From: Paludibacter sp.
GTDB taxonomy: Bacteria > Bacteroidota > Bacteroidia > Bacteroidales > Paludibacteraceae
Assembly (NCBI GenBank): GCA_019163375.1
Contig: JAFLKK010000008.1
Span: forward strand, 124,001 to 188,000
Reading direction: 5' to 3'
Length of the DNA: 64,000 bases
Position 1 is the stretch's first letter; each line of letters begins with the position of its first letter. Made by a program: the position numbers and the translations under genes. This document shows positions 1 through 8,071 of this stretch, in pieces. Under the pieces are notes generated by a model, which ran no database searches, was not told where the DNA came from, and saw only the letters and a program-made list of their open reading frames with translations.

Positions 1-924
1 ATTTGAATCAATATCAATATGAAAAATTGTTCGATTACTAAAAAAATCAACGTTTGCACCAGTTTGTCGAATATCTAGCCGACTTCCAAGTACAATTATC
101 AAATCACTTTCACCAATTAAGATATTTGACCATCTATTCCCATATGTTCCAATAAAACCAACACGCAACGGGTGATTATAGGGTATTACATCAAGTGCAT
201 GTAACGAAGTGACAATTGGTATTCCATTTTTTTCTGCAAAATTTATCAACAAATTTTTTGAAGCCGAAACTTGTATTCCTCTTCCTGCTAGGATTAATGG
301 TCTTTTTGAACTATTCAACTTTTCATTTAACAAACCCCAATTTATATCACTTAAATATTTCTTTTCTATAAGTTCTACTTTGGGTTCAGAAAAATCTATT
401 TCAGTTATTTCTACTTTTTGAAAATTCATAGGCACATCAATCAGAACAGGACCAGGTCTACCACTCAGTGCAACTTTAAAAGCTTCTTCAATAATAGCGG
501 GAAACTCCAGAGCAGATTTAACTTCAAATACAGCCTTACAGATAGGTTTTGCCATTGATAGAATATCAGTTTCCTGAAATCCAAATTGACGTACATTTCG
601 GTCACCTTTTTGCTCATAAGAATTAACTTGTCCAGTAATGAATATTGCTGGAACAGAATCAAAATAACAATTCCCGATCCCAGTTAACAAATTAATTGCA
701 CCAGGTCCACTGGTCGCAAAAGCTACACCTGGTAGATTCGAAATTCGTGCAAATCCATCAGTAGCAAATGATACAGCTTGTTCATGGTGCATAGTCACAA
801 CTTTTATCTTCTCGAATTGATAAAAAGCGTTTAAAAAATTAGCAACCATCCCACCAGTCAACTCAAAGATATGTGTTATACCTTTTTTATATAAATATTG
901 AACTAAATATTCACTTAATGTCAT
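1..924 (-). CDS. Thiamine-pyrophosphate-dependent enzyme (acetolactate synthase-like; possibly YerE-like), 3' end truncated by window edge
   Basis: Minus-strand reading from ATG at 924 gives MTLSEYLVQYLYKKGITHIFELTGGMVANFLNAF...HHEQAVSFATDGFARISNLPGVAFATSGPGAINLLTGIGNCYFDSVPAIFITGQ..., a typical TPP-enzyme N-terminal and central domain. It is open to the window edge. Confidence 0.85.
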   Translation of the reverse strand, partial: MTLSEYLVQYLYKKGITHIFELTGGMVANFLNAFYQFEKIKVVTMHHEQAVSFATDGFARISNLPGVAFATSGPGAINLLTGIGNCYFDSVPAIFITGQVNSYEQKGDRNVRQFGFQETDILSMAKPICKAVFEVKSALEFPAIIEEAFKVALSGRPGPVLIDVPMNFQKVEITEIDFSEPKVELIEKKYLSDINWGLLNEKLNSSKRPLILAGRGIQVSASKNLLINFAEKNGIPIVTSLHALDVIPYNHPLRVGFIGTYGNRWSNILIGESDLIIVLGSRLDIRQTGANVDFFSNRTIFHIDIDSN

Positions 925-928
925 AATA

Positions 929-1849
929 TTATTTATTATTTAAAAACCATGTAACCGTGCTTTCTAATCCTTCACTTAATTGTACACTTGGATTCCAGCC
1001 TGTATCAAGTCGTAATTTTGTATTATCAGCTTGAAGTACCATTATCTGATTCTGAGCATAGCTTTTTGTTCCAAAAACAAGCGACATTGCAGGATTAATT
1101 ATATCTCTTATATTTTGTATAACAGATTTCAGTTGATAACCAGTCCCAGAACCTAAATTATAAATCCCAATGGTCTTATCATTCTCGCCACAACTAACTA
1201 TGGCACTTACAACATCATCTATATAAATATAGTCCCAAATTTGCTCTCCCTTAGTTAATTCTGGAGTAACCCCTTCAGATAATGATTTAATCAAATATGG
1301 TATTAACCAATTTTCGTTATCGGCAGGTCCATAAGACGAAAATAACCTCAACCAGACAAACCTGATATTGTTTTGCCTGAAGTTATAATTCATTATATTA
1401 TATGCAGTCAGTTTGGCAATTCCATACAAAGTTGTTGGATTTGTTTGTTGTTTTTCGCTAATTACACAATTACATGGTCCATATTCAGCCTGAGAACCCA
1501 GTCCTATAAATGTTTTCACATTTCCTTTAAGAATAATATTTACCAATGATAACGTTGATTGAATATTCACATTAAGTATATTCTCATTATTATGCATTGT
1601 GTTGTCAACGCCTGCCCAACCTAAATGATAAACAATTTCTGGGTCAAATTTTAATATTTCAGATTCACTTTCATCAAAATTAGTATAGTCTGAATAAATA
1701 ATTTGTACACGCTCAAGACTTTCTATAATTCTTTTGAAAGAACTCTCTTTTCTAACTATGATTGCAATCTGATAACTAGAATCTAAAAGATTCTTTAATA
1801 AGAATGATCCAATAAAACCAGTTGCACCAGTAATTAAGACTCTTTTCAT
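929..1849 (-). CDS. NAD-dependent epimerase/dehydratase (extended SDR, nucleotide-sugar)
   Basis: MKRVLITGATGFIGSFLLKNLL Rossmann motif and YGIAKL (YxxxK) active site. Overlaps rfbG by 4 nt. Confidence 0.88.
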   Translation of the reverse strand: MKRVLITGATGFIGSFLLKNLLDSSYQIAIIVRKESSFKRIIESLERVQIIYSDYTNFDESESEILKFDPEIVYHLGWAGVDNTMHNNENILNVNIQSTLSLVNIILKGNVKTFIGLGSQAEYGPCNCVISEKQQTNPTTLYGIAKLTAYNIMNYNFRQNNIRFVWLRLFSSYGPADNENWLIPYLIKSLSEGVTPELTKGEQIWDYIYIDDVVSAIVSCGENDKTIGIYNLGSGTGYQLKSVIQNIRDIINPAMSLVFGTKSYAQNQIMVLQADNTKLRLDTGWNPSVQLSEGLESTVTWFLNNK

Positions 1850-2994
1850 ATTTTATAACTTAAGTACTTTACTATATTTTCAACACATAAATTATGGATA
1901 TTCTTAGATTTATATCGCTTATACCAATCAACTGTCAATTCAACTGTTTGGTCTATATTTAACCGTGGTTCCCAACCCAGTTGAAATTTCGCTTTGGAAA
2001 TATCTAACATTAATAGCTTGGCTTCATGTAAGTCGTTGGGGTTCGATAAATCACGTAAATGAGTTGATAGTTGATAGTTGATAGTTGATAGTTCATCATC
2101 TCCATCTTCCTTAGTTCCCTTTAACGTAGGGGCAAAATAATTCTCCACTACCTTGGTTGCAACATTCCATACAGTAGCTATAGATTCGGCATGCGGTCCG
2201 AAATTCCATCCTTCACAATACTCGGTAGGTTCGTTCCACATTTTGCTAGCCAACAACATATAACCGCTTAATGGCTCCAACACATGTTGCCATGGCCGTA
2301 TGGCTTTGGGGCTACGAATATCAATGGTTGTATCAGCTTCCAATGCTTTGATACAGTCAGGGATAATACGATCTAATGCCCAATCGCCACCACCAATAAC
2401 ATTACCGGCACGTACACTGGCAATAGACTTACCGTGAATAGCATGTTTATCCGGGTGAAAGAACGAACGCCTCCAGGAAGCAATAGCAATTTCAGCTGCA
2501 CCCTTGGAAGAAGAGTAAGGATCATATCCACCCATGGCTTCATTTTCACGATAGCCCCATATTTGTTCACGGTTCTCATAACATTTATCAGTGGTAATCA
2601 TAACTGCTACTTTCACACTATCCGTTATACGAATAGCTTCCATTACATAAATACTACCCATTACGTTTACTTCGTAGGTTTTCACCGGAATATCATACGA
2701 AAGTCGCACCAAAGGTTGCGCTGCTAAATGAAAAACAATCTCCGGTTGGTATTTATGAAAAACATCTTTCACTAATTGACCATCCCGTATATCTCCTCTA
2801 AGGTCAATAATTTTATCGTGAATACCTGAAAGCACATAATTATCCCGTTCTGAAAATGGGTCTAATGCAAGACCTATAACTTCCGCTCCCAATTCATACA
2901 ACCAGATAGCTAACCACGAACCTTTAAAGCCGGTATGTCCGGTTATCAAGACTCGTTTACCACGGTAAAAGTTGTCAAATATATCGATATTCAT
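1846..2994 (-). CDS. rfbG: CDP-glucose 4,6-dehydratase
   Basis: MNIDIFDNFYRGKRVLITGHTGFKGSWLAIWLYELGAEVIGLALDP...TTDKCYENREQIWGYRENEAMGGYDPYSSSKGAAEIA is characteristic of RfbG. Confidence 0.95.
   Translation of the reverse strand: MNIDIFDNFYRGKRVLITGHTGFKGSWLAIWLYELGAEVIGLALDPFSERDNYVLSGIHDKIIDLRGDIRDGQLVKDVFHKYQPEIVFHLAAQPLVRLSYDIPVKTYEVNVMGSIYVMEAIRITDSVKVAVMITTDKCYENREQIWGYRENEAMGGYDPYSSSKGAAEIAIASWRRSFFHPDKHAIHGKSIASVRAGNVIGGGDWALDRIIPDCIKALEADTTIDIRSPKAIRPWQHVLEPLSGYMLLASKMWNEPTEYCEGWNFGPHAESIATVWNVATKVVENYFAPTLKGTKEDGDDELSTINYQLSTHLRDLSNPNDLHEAKLLMLDISKAKFQLGWEPRLNIDQTVELTVDWYKRYKSKNIHNLCVENIVKYLSYKI
2063..2093. repeat. 7-bp tandem repeat (gttgata)x4 plus partial, inside rfbG
   Basis: gttgata at 2063-2069, 2070-2076, 2077-2083 and 2084-2090, then gtt. 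Translated on the minus strand as ELSTINYQLST. Confidence 0.95.
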
Positions 2995-3046
2995 TTTTAA
3001 ATGTTTAACTGTGAATCTTTGAATTAAAAACTACTCACTGATAACT

Positions 3047-3091
3047 GTTTATGGAGCTTGCGACATCCCGATCCTTCGGGACTGATAACTG
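3047..3091 (-). repeat. Dispersed hairpin repeat (tcccga-NNNN-tcggga), copy 1
   Basis: atggagcttgcgacatcccgatccttcgggactgataactg; its reverse complement matches 12062-12113. Confidence 0.8.
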
Positions 3092-3094
3092 AAT

Positions 3095-3868
3095 TTACCA
3101 CACTTTCCATGGAGCTTCCCCTTTATCCCACATTTCGTTTAATTCTACATTATCTCTAAGTGTATCCATTGGCTTCCAAAATCCATTGTGCTTAATAGCT
3201 GACATCTTACCTTCTCCTGCTATTTTTTCTAACGGTTGACGTTCAAATATTGTTTTATCTCCTTCGTTTATATAATCAAACACTTCGGGTTGGCACACAA
3301 AGTAGCCGGCATTAATCCAGTTGCCATCTCCAGCTGGTTTCTCCATAAATGAGTTAACCTTACCGTCATGGTCAATGTCCAAAGCCCCAAATTTACCACT
3401 CGGTTTGTAGGCAGTTACGGAAAGTAATTTTCCAGAGGCTTGATGCAAATCTATAGTTTCCCTAATATTTAAATCAGCCACTCCATCGCCATAAGTAAGT
3501 AAAAAAGGTTCGTTACCTACATATTTCTGAATGCGTTTTATACGCCCCCCTGTCATTGTATTGAGTCCTGTATCTATCAAGGTCACTTTCCACGGCTCAG
3601 CATGATTGTCCAAAACTTCTATATTATTATTTGCCAAATCGATAGTCAAATCACTGTTATGCCGGAAATAATTAGCAAAATACTCTTTGATAATATAGCC
3701 TTTGTACCCACAGCAGATAATAAATTCATTGATACCATAATGACTATAGGTCTTCATGATATGCCAAAGAATAGGTTTACCACCAATTTCAACCATTGGC
3801 TTTGGTATCAAATTGGTGGCTTCACTCAGTCGTGTACCTAAGCCACCGGCTAAAATAACTGCTTTCAT
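3095..3868 (-). CDS. rfbF: Glucose-1-phosphate cytidylyltransferase
   Basis: MKAVILAGGLGTRLSEATNLIPKPMVEIGGKPILWHIMKTYSHYGINEFIICCGYKGYIIKEYF is characteristic of RfbF. Confidence 0.96.
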   Translation of the reverse strand: MKAVILAGGLGTRLSEATNLIPKPMVEIGGKPILWHIMKTYSHYGINEFIICCGYKGYIIKEYFANYFRHNSDLTIDLANNNIEVLDNHAEPWKVTLIDTGLNTMTGGRIKRIQKYVGNEPFLLTYGDGVADLNIRETIDLHQASGKLLSVTAYKPSGKFGALDIDHDGKVNSFMEKPAGDGNWINAGYFVCQPEVFDYINEGDKTIFERQPLEKIAGEGKMSAIKHNGFWKPMDTLRDNVELNEMWDKGEAPWKVW

Positions 3869-3913
3869 AATTAATTATTATTTATAGAAGTGTACTTATA
3901 TATTAAATAGAAT

Positions 3914-3988
3914 TTACTTATTGACCACAACATGAGAACCTATGAATCCGGTTCCATCGGTGATTAGGATATTACATTTGAACTCCAT
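3914..3988 (-). pseudogene. Vestigial N-terminus of a dTDP-glucose 4,6-dehydratase-like extended SDR
   Basis: Minus-strand reading from ATG at 3988: MEFKCNILITDGTGFIGSHVVVNK*. This resembles the RmlB-type N-terminus (ILVTGGAGFIGSHVV) and stops after 24 codons. Confidence 0.65.
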
Positions 3989-4000
3989 TCAAAATTTCTT

Positions 4001-4573
4001 TTATTCGTAAAGCTTATCACTATGATTAAAACAAGACTCGAAATTGCTCAACTTATTATGTAATTTATCTTTCTCTGAAAGAATGATTTTATCCACAGGA
4101 ATCTTCCAATTAATTGCCAGGTCAGTATCATCCCATGCTAATGCTCCTTCGTGTTGTGGAGCGTAATAATTGTCGCATTTATATTGAAAGATCACTTCAT
4201 CGCTTAATACTACAAATCCATGTGCAAAACCTCTGGGAACAAAAAACTGACGTTTATTTTCGGCTGATAGTTCTACTGCTACATGCTTCCCATAGGTTGG
4301 TGAGCCTTTTCGTATATCCACTGCAACATCCAAAACAGCACCTTGTACTACTCTTACCAGTTTGGATTGTGCATAAGGTGGCTTTTGAAAATGTAAGCCT
4401 CTTAAAACACCATAACTGGATTTTGATTCATTGTCTTGTACAAAACCGGTTTTACAAACTTGTTCCTGAAAGTTTTTTTCGGAGAATGATTCAAAAAAAT
4501 AACCCCGATCATCCTTAAAGATACGAGGTTCTATAATGACTACTCCTTCTATCTCTGTTTTAATTATTTCCAT
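4001..4573 (-). CDS. rfbC: dTDP-4-dehydrorhamnose 3,5-epimerase
   Basis: [30 protein letters not shown]...SSYGVLRGLHFQKPPYAQSKLVRVVQGAVLDVAVDIRKGSPTYGKHVAVELSAENKRQFFVPRGFAHGF. Confidence 0.96.
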   Translation of the reverse strand: MEIIKTEIEGVVIIEPRIFKDDRGYFFESFSEKNFQEQVCKTGFVQDNESKSSYGVLRGLHFQKPPYAQSKLVRVVQGAVLDVAVDIRKGSPTYGKHVAVELSAENKRQFFVPRGFAHGFVVLSDEVIFQYKCDNYYAPQHEGALAWDDTDLAINWKIPVDKIILSEKDKLHNKLSNFESCFNHSDKLYE

Positions 4574-5442
4574 TATTTTCCGATATTCAATAAATACTGA
4601 CCATATTGGTTTTTTTCCATTGGTCGGGCTAATTCTATCAGTTGTTCTTTGCTAATCCAGCCCTTTCCGAAGGCAATCTCTTCGAGACAAGCAATTTTTA
4701 GACCCTGGCGTTTCTCTATTACTTCTACAAAAGTGGAAGCATCAGAAAGTGAGTCGTGTGTACCGGTATCCAACCAGGCAAAACCACGGCCTAAGAGCTG
4801 CACTTTAAGGTTACTTTCTTTCAAAAATTCCTGATTAACGGTAGTAATTTCTAACTCTCCACGTTCGGAAGGTTTTATTTGCTTGGCTACTTCCACTACT
4901 TTGTTCGGGTAAAAATACAACCCAACTACCGCATAATTTGACTTCGGATGCAAGGGTTTCTCTTCAAGGTTTAAAACATTGCCATTTTCATCAAATTCGG
5001 CTACACCATATCGTTCCGGGTCGTTTACAAAATAACCAAAAACAGTTGCTTTATCTTGTTCTGCATTGGCTACTGCCTCTTTCAGCATCTTGCCAAAACT
5101 CTGTCCGTAAAAAATATTATCACCTAATACCAAACAAACCGAGTCATTTCCGATAAATTCTTCCCCAATAATAAAAGCTTGCGCCAATCCATCGGGTGAA
5201 GGTTGCTCGGCATATTCCAATTTAACACCATAATCAGACCCATCACCTAACAACCGGCGGAAACAGGGAAGATCTTGAGGAGTTGAAATAATTAATATTT
5301 CACGAATCCCGGATAACATTAATACAGATAAGGGATAATAAATCATCGGCTTATCATACACCGGTAAAATTTGCTTGCTCACCCCTTTTGTAATCGGGTA
5401 TAAACGGATTCCGGATCCTCCGGCTAATACGATTCCTTTCAT
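4573..5442 (-). CDS. rfbA: Glucose-1-phosphate thymidylyltransferase
   Basis: [90 protein letters not shown]. Confidence 0.97.
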   Translation of the reverse strand: MKGIVLAGGSGIRLYPITKGVSKQILPVYDKPMIYYPLSVLMLSGIREILIISTPQDLPCFRRLLGDGSDYGVKLEYAEQPSPDGLAQAFIIGEEFIGNDSVCLVLGDNIFYGQSFGKMLKEAVANAEQDKATVFGYFVNDPERYGVAEFDENGNVLNLEEKPLHPKSNYAVVGLYFYPNKVVEVAKQIKPSERGELEITTVNQEFLKESNLKVQLLGRGFAWLDTGTHDSLSDASTFVEVIEKRQGLKIACLEEIAFGKGWISKEQLIELARPMEKNQYGQYLLNIGK

Positions 5443-5478
5443 TTAAGTATTTTCGGTTACAATTAATGTCATATTCAT

Positions 5479-5751
5479 CCTCTTCGAACGTTCTGCTATG
5501 CCTTTCGAAGTCTCTGCTAGGTCTTTCGAAGTCTCTGCTAGGTCTTTCGAACGTTCTGCTAGGCCTTTCGAATGCTCTGCTATATCTTTCGAATCTTCTG
5601 CTAGGGCTTTCGAATGCTCTGCTAGGGCTTTCGAATGCTCTGCTAGGGCTTTCGAACGCTCTGCTAGGGCTTTCGAACTCTCTGCTATGCCTTTCGAATG
5701 CTCTGCTATGCCTTTCGAACGTTCTGCTAGGGCTTTCAAAGCCTGGTTTCA
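5479..5751. repeat. 21-bp tandem repeat array (about 12-13 units, consensus gctttcgaatgctctgctagg)
   Basis: Twelve ttcgaa cores exactly 21 bp apart starting at 5483, plus a degenerate 13th unit. The array is open in four of six frames; the minus frame 5443-5739 reads (ALAEHSK)n and its TAA abuts the rfbA ATG. Confidence 0.95.
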
Positions 5752-5855
5752 CCGTGTAACACAGTGGTTACTCAGTGTAACACGGTGTAATTTTAGTTTC
5801 ACAGAGTAATTTTCACAGTGTAACACGGTGATTACTCAGTGTGACACAGCGTTAT
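5752..5855. repeat. Dispersed repeat, cagtgtaacac(g/a)gtg family, copy 1
   Basis: ctcagtgtaacacggtgtaattttagtttcacag...tgtaacacggtgattactcagtgtgacac; near-identical text at 7752-7822. Confidence 0.8.
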
Positions 5856-5903
5856 TATAGTGATTGAAAAAAAGTCTTTCTATTTCCCCTCTTCATATCC
5901 TAT

Positions 5904-6641
5904 TTACTTCTCTGTAGGTAGAGTTGTATTGTCGTCCGCTGATGACTTTCTACCCGTCTGTTTTACATTTTTGAGAATTCGTGTAAAAGTATAATCTGCT
6001 AATTTTGCAGGATTAGAACTTTTATACAAAATTTTGCCTATCGAAGATATCTCGGCCGCTTGCCGGTATGCTTCGTTCAGCAACAACACATTATCCTGAA
6101 CAATAGCTCTGCGATGGCTGGTTATTTCGATTTGCTGTTGCTTATCGGCTGCCATCGTACTAAAAGCGGCAGTCAAAAAAGCAATTTGCTCGTCGGTTAA
6201 ACCTTTCTCGGCCAATGGAGTCTTATAGGTACGAATATTTTCTATGACTACATGCAGATTGTCAATAACTCCTTCTACATTGTGGAAACGGATGCTTTGA
6301 CGCAAAGCCGTCAATCCAAAGGCAGTAGGTGTAATGTTCAAATTTTTCTTCGCCAGGTTAAGATAACCCGTTACACGATTTATCGGTTGAATAAGTCCGG
6401 TCATCGTATTCGTGTACCTTTCGGTAATGATCGATTTTGCCAGGGTCTCGGATTGAGGTTCCAGCAAATCACAAACAGTTGTAACTCTTGTTTCAAAGTC
6501 GGTAGCATACGCTTCGATAAACGTGGGCGAAAAAGCAGAAAAATCTGCCAGGTCGCGTCTGAAAGCAAATGCAACAGCTTTTAAAACAACAGGTAACTCT
6601 TCATCCTTACAGTTGAAGAGTCGTTGATTCACACTTTTCAT
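5904..6641 (-). CDS. Hypothetical protein, helical (possibly DUF6261-like)
   Basis: 245-codon ORF from MKSVNQRLFNCKDEELPVVLKAVAFAFRRDLADFSAF. An upstream start at 6761 is possible, but 6641 is more plausible. Family assignment is from recollection only. Confidence 0.65.
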   Translation of the reverse strand: MKSVNQRLFNCKDEELPVVLKAVAFAFRRDLADFSAFSPTFIEAYATDFETRVTTVCDLLEPQSETLAKSIITERYTNTMTGLIQPINRVTGYLNLAKKNLNITPTAFGLTALRQSIRFHNVEGVIDNLHVVIENIRTYKTPLAEKGLTDEQIAFLTAAFSTMAADKQQQIEITSHRRAIVQDNVLLLNEAYRQAAEISSIGKILYKSSNPAKLADYTFTRILKNVKQTGRKSSADDNTTLPTEK

Positions 6642-6996
6642 TTTAGTTGATTTTAAATAATTAGGTATGAATATAAAGAGTTGAGATAGAAAGACCGCAT
6701 TCCTTTGGCTGTATTTACACAGCTTAACCCCATTTGTGTTCAACTGAACATCAATTATCATTTTCAGTTAGCGGCCTTCTCAACACTACTGATTGTATTA
6801 TATCTATTTGTAATTCTTACTTTAAATTTGCAACTAAACGGGTGTGATTCGTTCTTGCAGAACAACCCACGCGAGGGCTATCCTATCGGGCTACAAAAGT
6901 AACACATTATTTTCACAATAGTGATAGAAATTAAAATAAAAATACCCCGAAATTCCCAATTCATTAACACTCAATAATTTGAAAATCAAAAAAAGA

Positions 6997-7238
6997 CTAC
7001 ATAAATAGTTGATAACGATAGATGATTCCGTTTAGTATGCCAGGAATTAAAACGAGGAAATAAACAAGTGAATACGACAACAAAAGCTTAAAATACTGTT
7101 AACCACATCCATTACCCTCGTCGCTTTAGCCCATAAAATCAGAAGAATTGGCGAACAAGCTGTAATAATTGCCACGCAAAAAAACAGTTGCACTACATGC
7201 AATACTGCCTCCAATTGTATTAAAAAACGAATTCATAA
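6997..7238 (-). pseudogene. Frameshifted remnant of a small membrane protein
   Basis: Minus strand reads ...IRFLIQLEAVLHVVQLFFCVAIITACSPILLILWAKATRVMDVVN, then after a frame change YFKLLLSYSLVYFLVLIPGILNGIIYRYQLFM*. Both segments are strongly hydrophobic. Confidence 0.4.
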
Positions 7239-7446
7239 AGTGCCGGCGTTAACAAAAAAGTACTACATAAAAGTTTTTTTCAAAGACAATTGGTAGAAGG
7301 GTGAAAAGGTGGAATTATGTAACGGAGTAAGAGTGTAGAGGTGTAAGAGTGTAAAGGTGTAATTCCGAAGGTAAAGTATTAATCTGTGGAAATCAGTTTA
7401 ATCAGTGAACAATAAATAGTTGGAAAGGTGTAAGAGGGTGTATTTA

Positions 7447-7476
7447 GCCTCGTAGAGGCGACAATATGGTAGAAAA
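7447..7476 (+). repeat. GTA-loop hairpin repeat, copy A
   Basis: GCCTC-GTA-GAGGC followed by GACAATATGGTAGAAAA. Confidence 0.75.
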
Positions 7477-7496
7477 GAAATCACAGAACATCCCGA

Positions 7497-7527
7497 GCAC
7501 CGTAGGTGCGACATTACATACAAAAAA
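7497..7527 (+). repeat. GTA-loop hairpin repeat, copy B
   Basis: GCACC-GTA-GGTGC followed by GACATTACATACAAAA. The stem differs from copy A but still pairs. Confidence 0.7.
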
Positions 7528-7751
7528 AGATGTTAGATATAAACCACAAATGACGCGAATGATACGAATTATAAAAACACACTATCTTAAATTCGTACAA
7601 TTAGGGAAATTCGTTGTTTAAATTTAGATCAGGGGAACCATCTGTGGAAATCCGAATAATCTGTGGACAATGAAAGAAGGTGAAATTGGTGTCAGAGTGT
7701 AATGGTGTAATGGTGTAAATTGGGGGCAAAAACCATCAGCGGGAGATAATA

Positions 7752-7822
7752 GCTCAGTGTAACACGGTGTTATTTTAGTTTCACAGTGTTACACAGTGAT
7801 TACTCAGTGTGACACGGTGTTC
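7752..7822. repeat. Dispersed repeat, cagtgtaacac(g/a)gtg family, copy 2
   Basis: gctcagtgtaacacggtgttattttagtttcacagtgttacacagtgattactcagtgtgacacggtg; direct-orientation match to 5752-5855. Confidence 0.8.
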
Positions 7823-7925
7823 CCCATCTGTGCATATCACCCGACAGGCCGACTATAGCGGCCGTTCGGTTGAAATAATAGCTTAGTGAATCTCTGTTAT
7901 CTTAGTGACTTAGTGGTGAAATTTA

Positions 7926-7956
7926 GCCTCATAGAGGCGGCAGCATGGTAGAAAAA
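7926..7956 (+). repeat. GTA-loop hairpin repeat, copy C (ATA loop)
   Basis: GCCTC-ATA-GAGGC followed by GGCAGCATGGTAGAAAAAA. Confidence 0.7.
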
Positions 7957-8022
7957 AAAAGAGACCCTGCACACAAGCAAGATCCCTTTAATTATGAATT
8001 GTGAATTATAAATTATGAATTA

Positions 8023-8067
8023 CTTGTACTGAGCGTAGTCGAACTTGTACTGAGCGTAGTCGAAGTA
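8023..8067 (+). repeat. Dispersed ctgagcg(t/a)agtcgaa repeat, double unit
   Basis: cttgtactgagcgtagtcgaacttgtactgagcgtagtcgaagta; near-identical copy at 12152-12196 and inverted at 9195-9250. Confidence 0.85.
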
Positions 8068-8071
8068 TTAA

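Noticed and set aside
5479-5751. CRISPR array
   Set aside because: Units are contiguous with no unique spacers, and no cas genes are present. The same applies to 57079-57400.
5466-5809. Plus-strand ORFs 5466..5759 and 5498..5809 (and minus 5354..5752) as genes
   Set aside because: They are by-products of a 21-bp repeat lacking stop codons in several frames. At most the minus frame 5443-5739 deserves testing.
7300-7720. gtgtaagagtgtaaaggtgtaa-like strings as a regulatory array
   Set aside because: Low-complexity and irregular period; no consistent unit that distinguishes it from background intergenic repeats.
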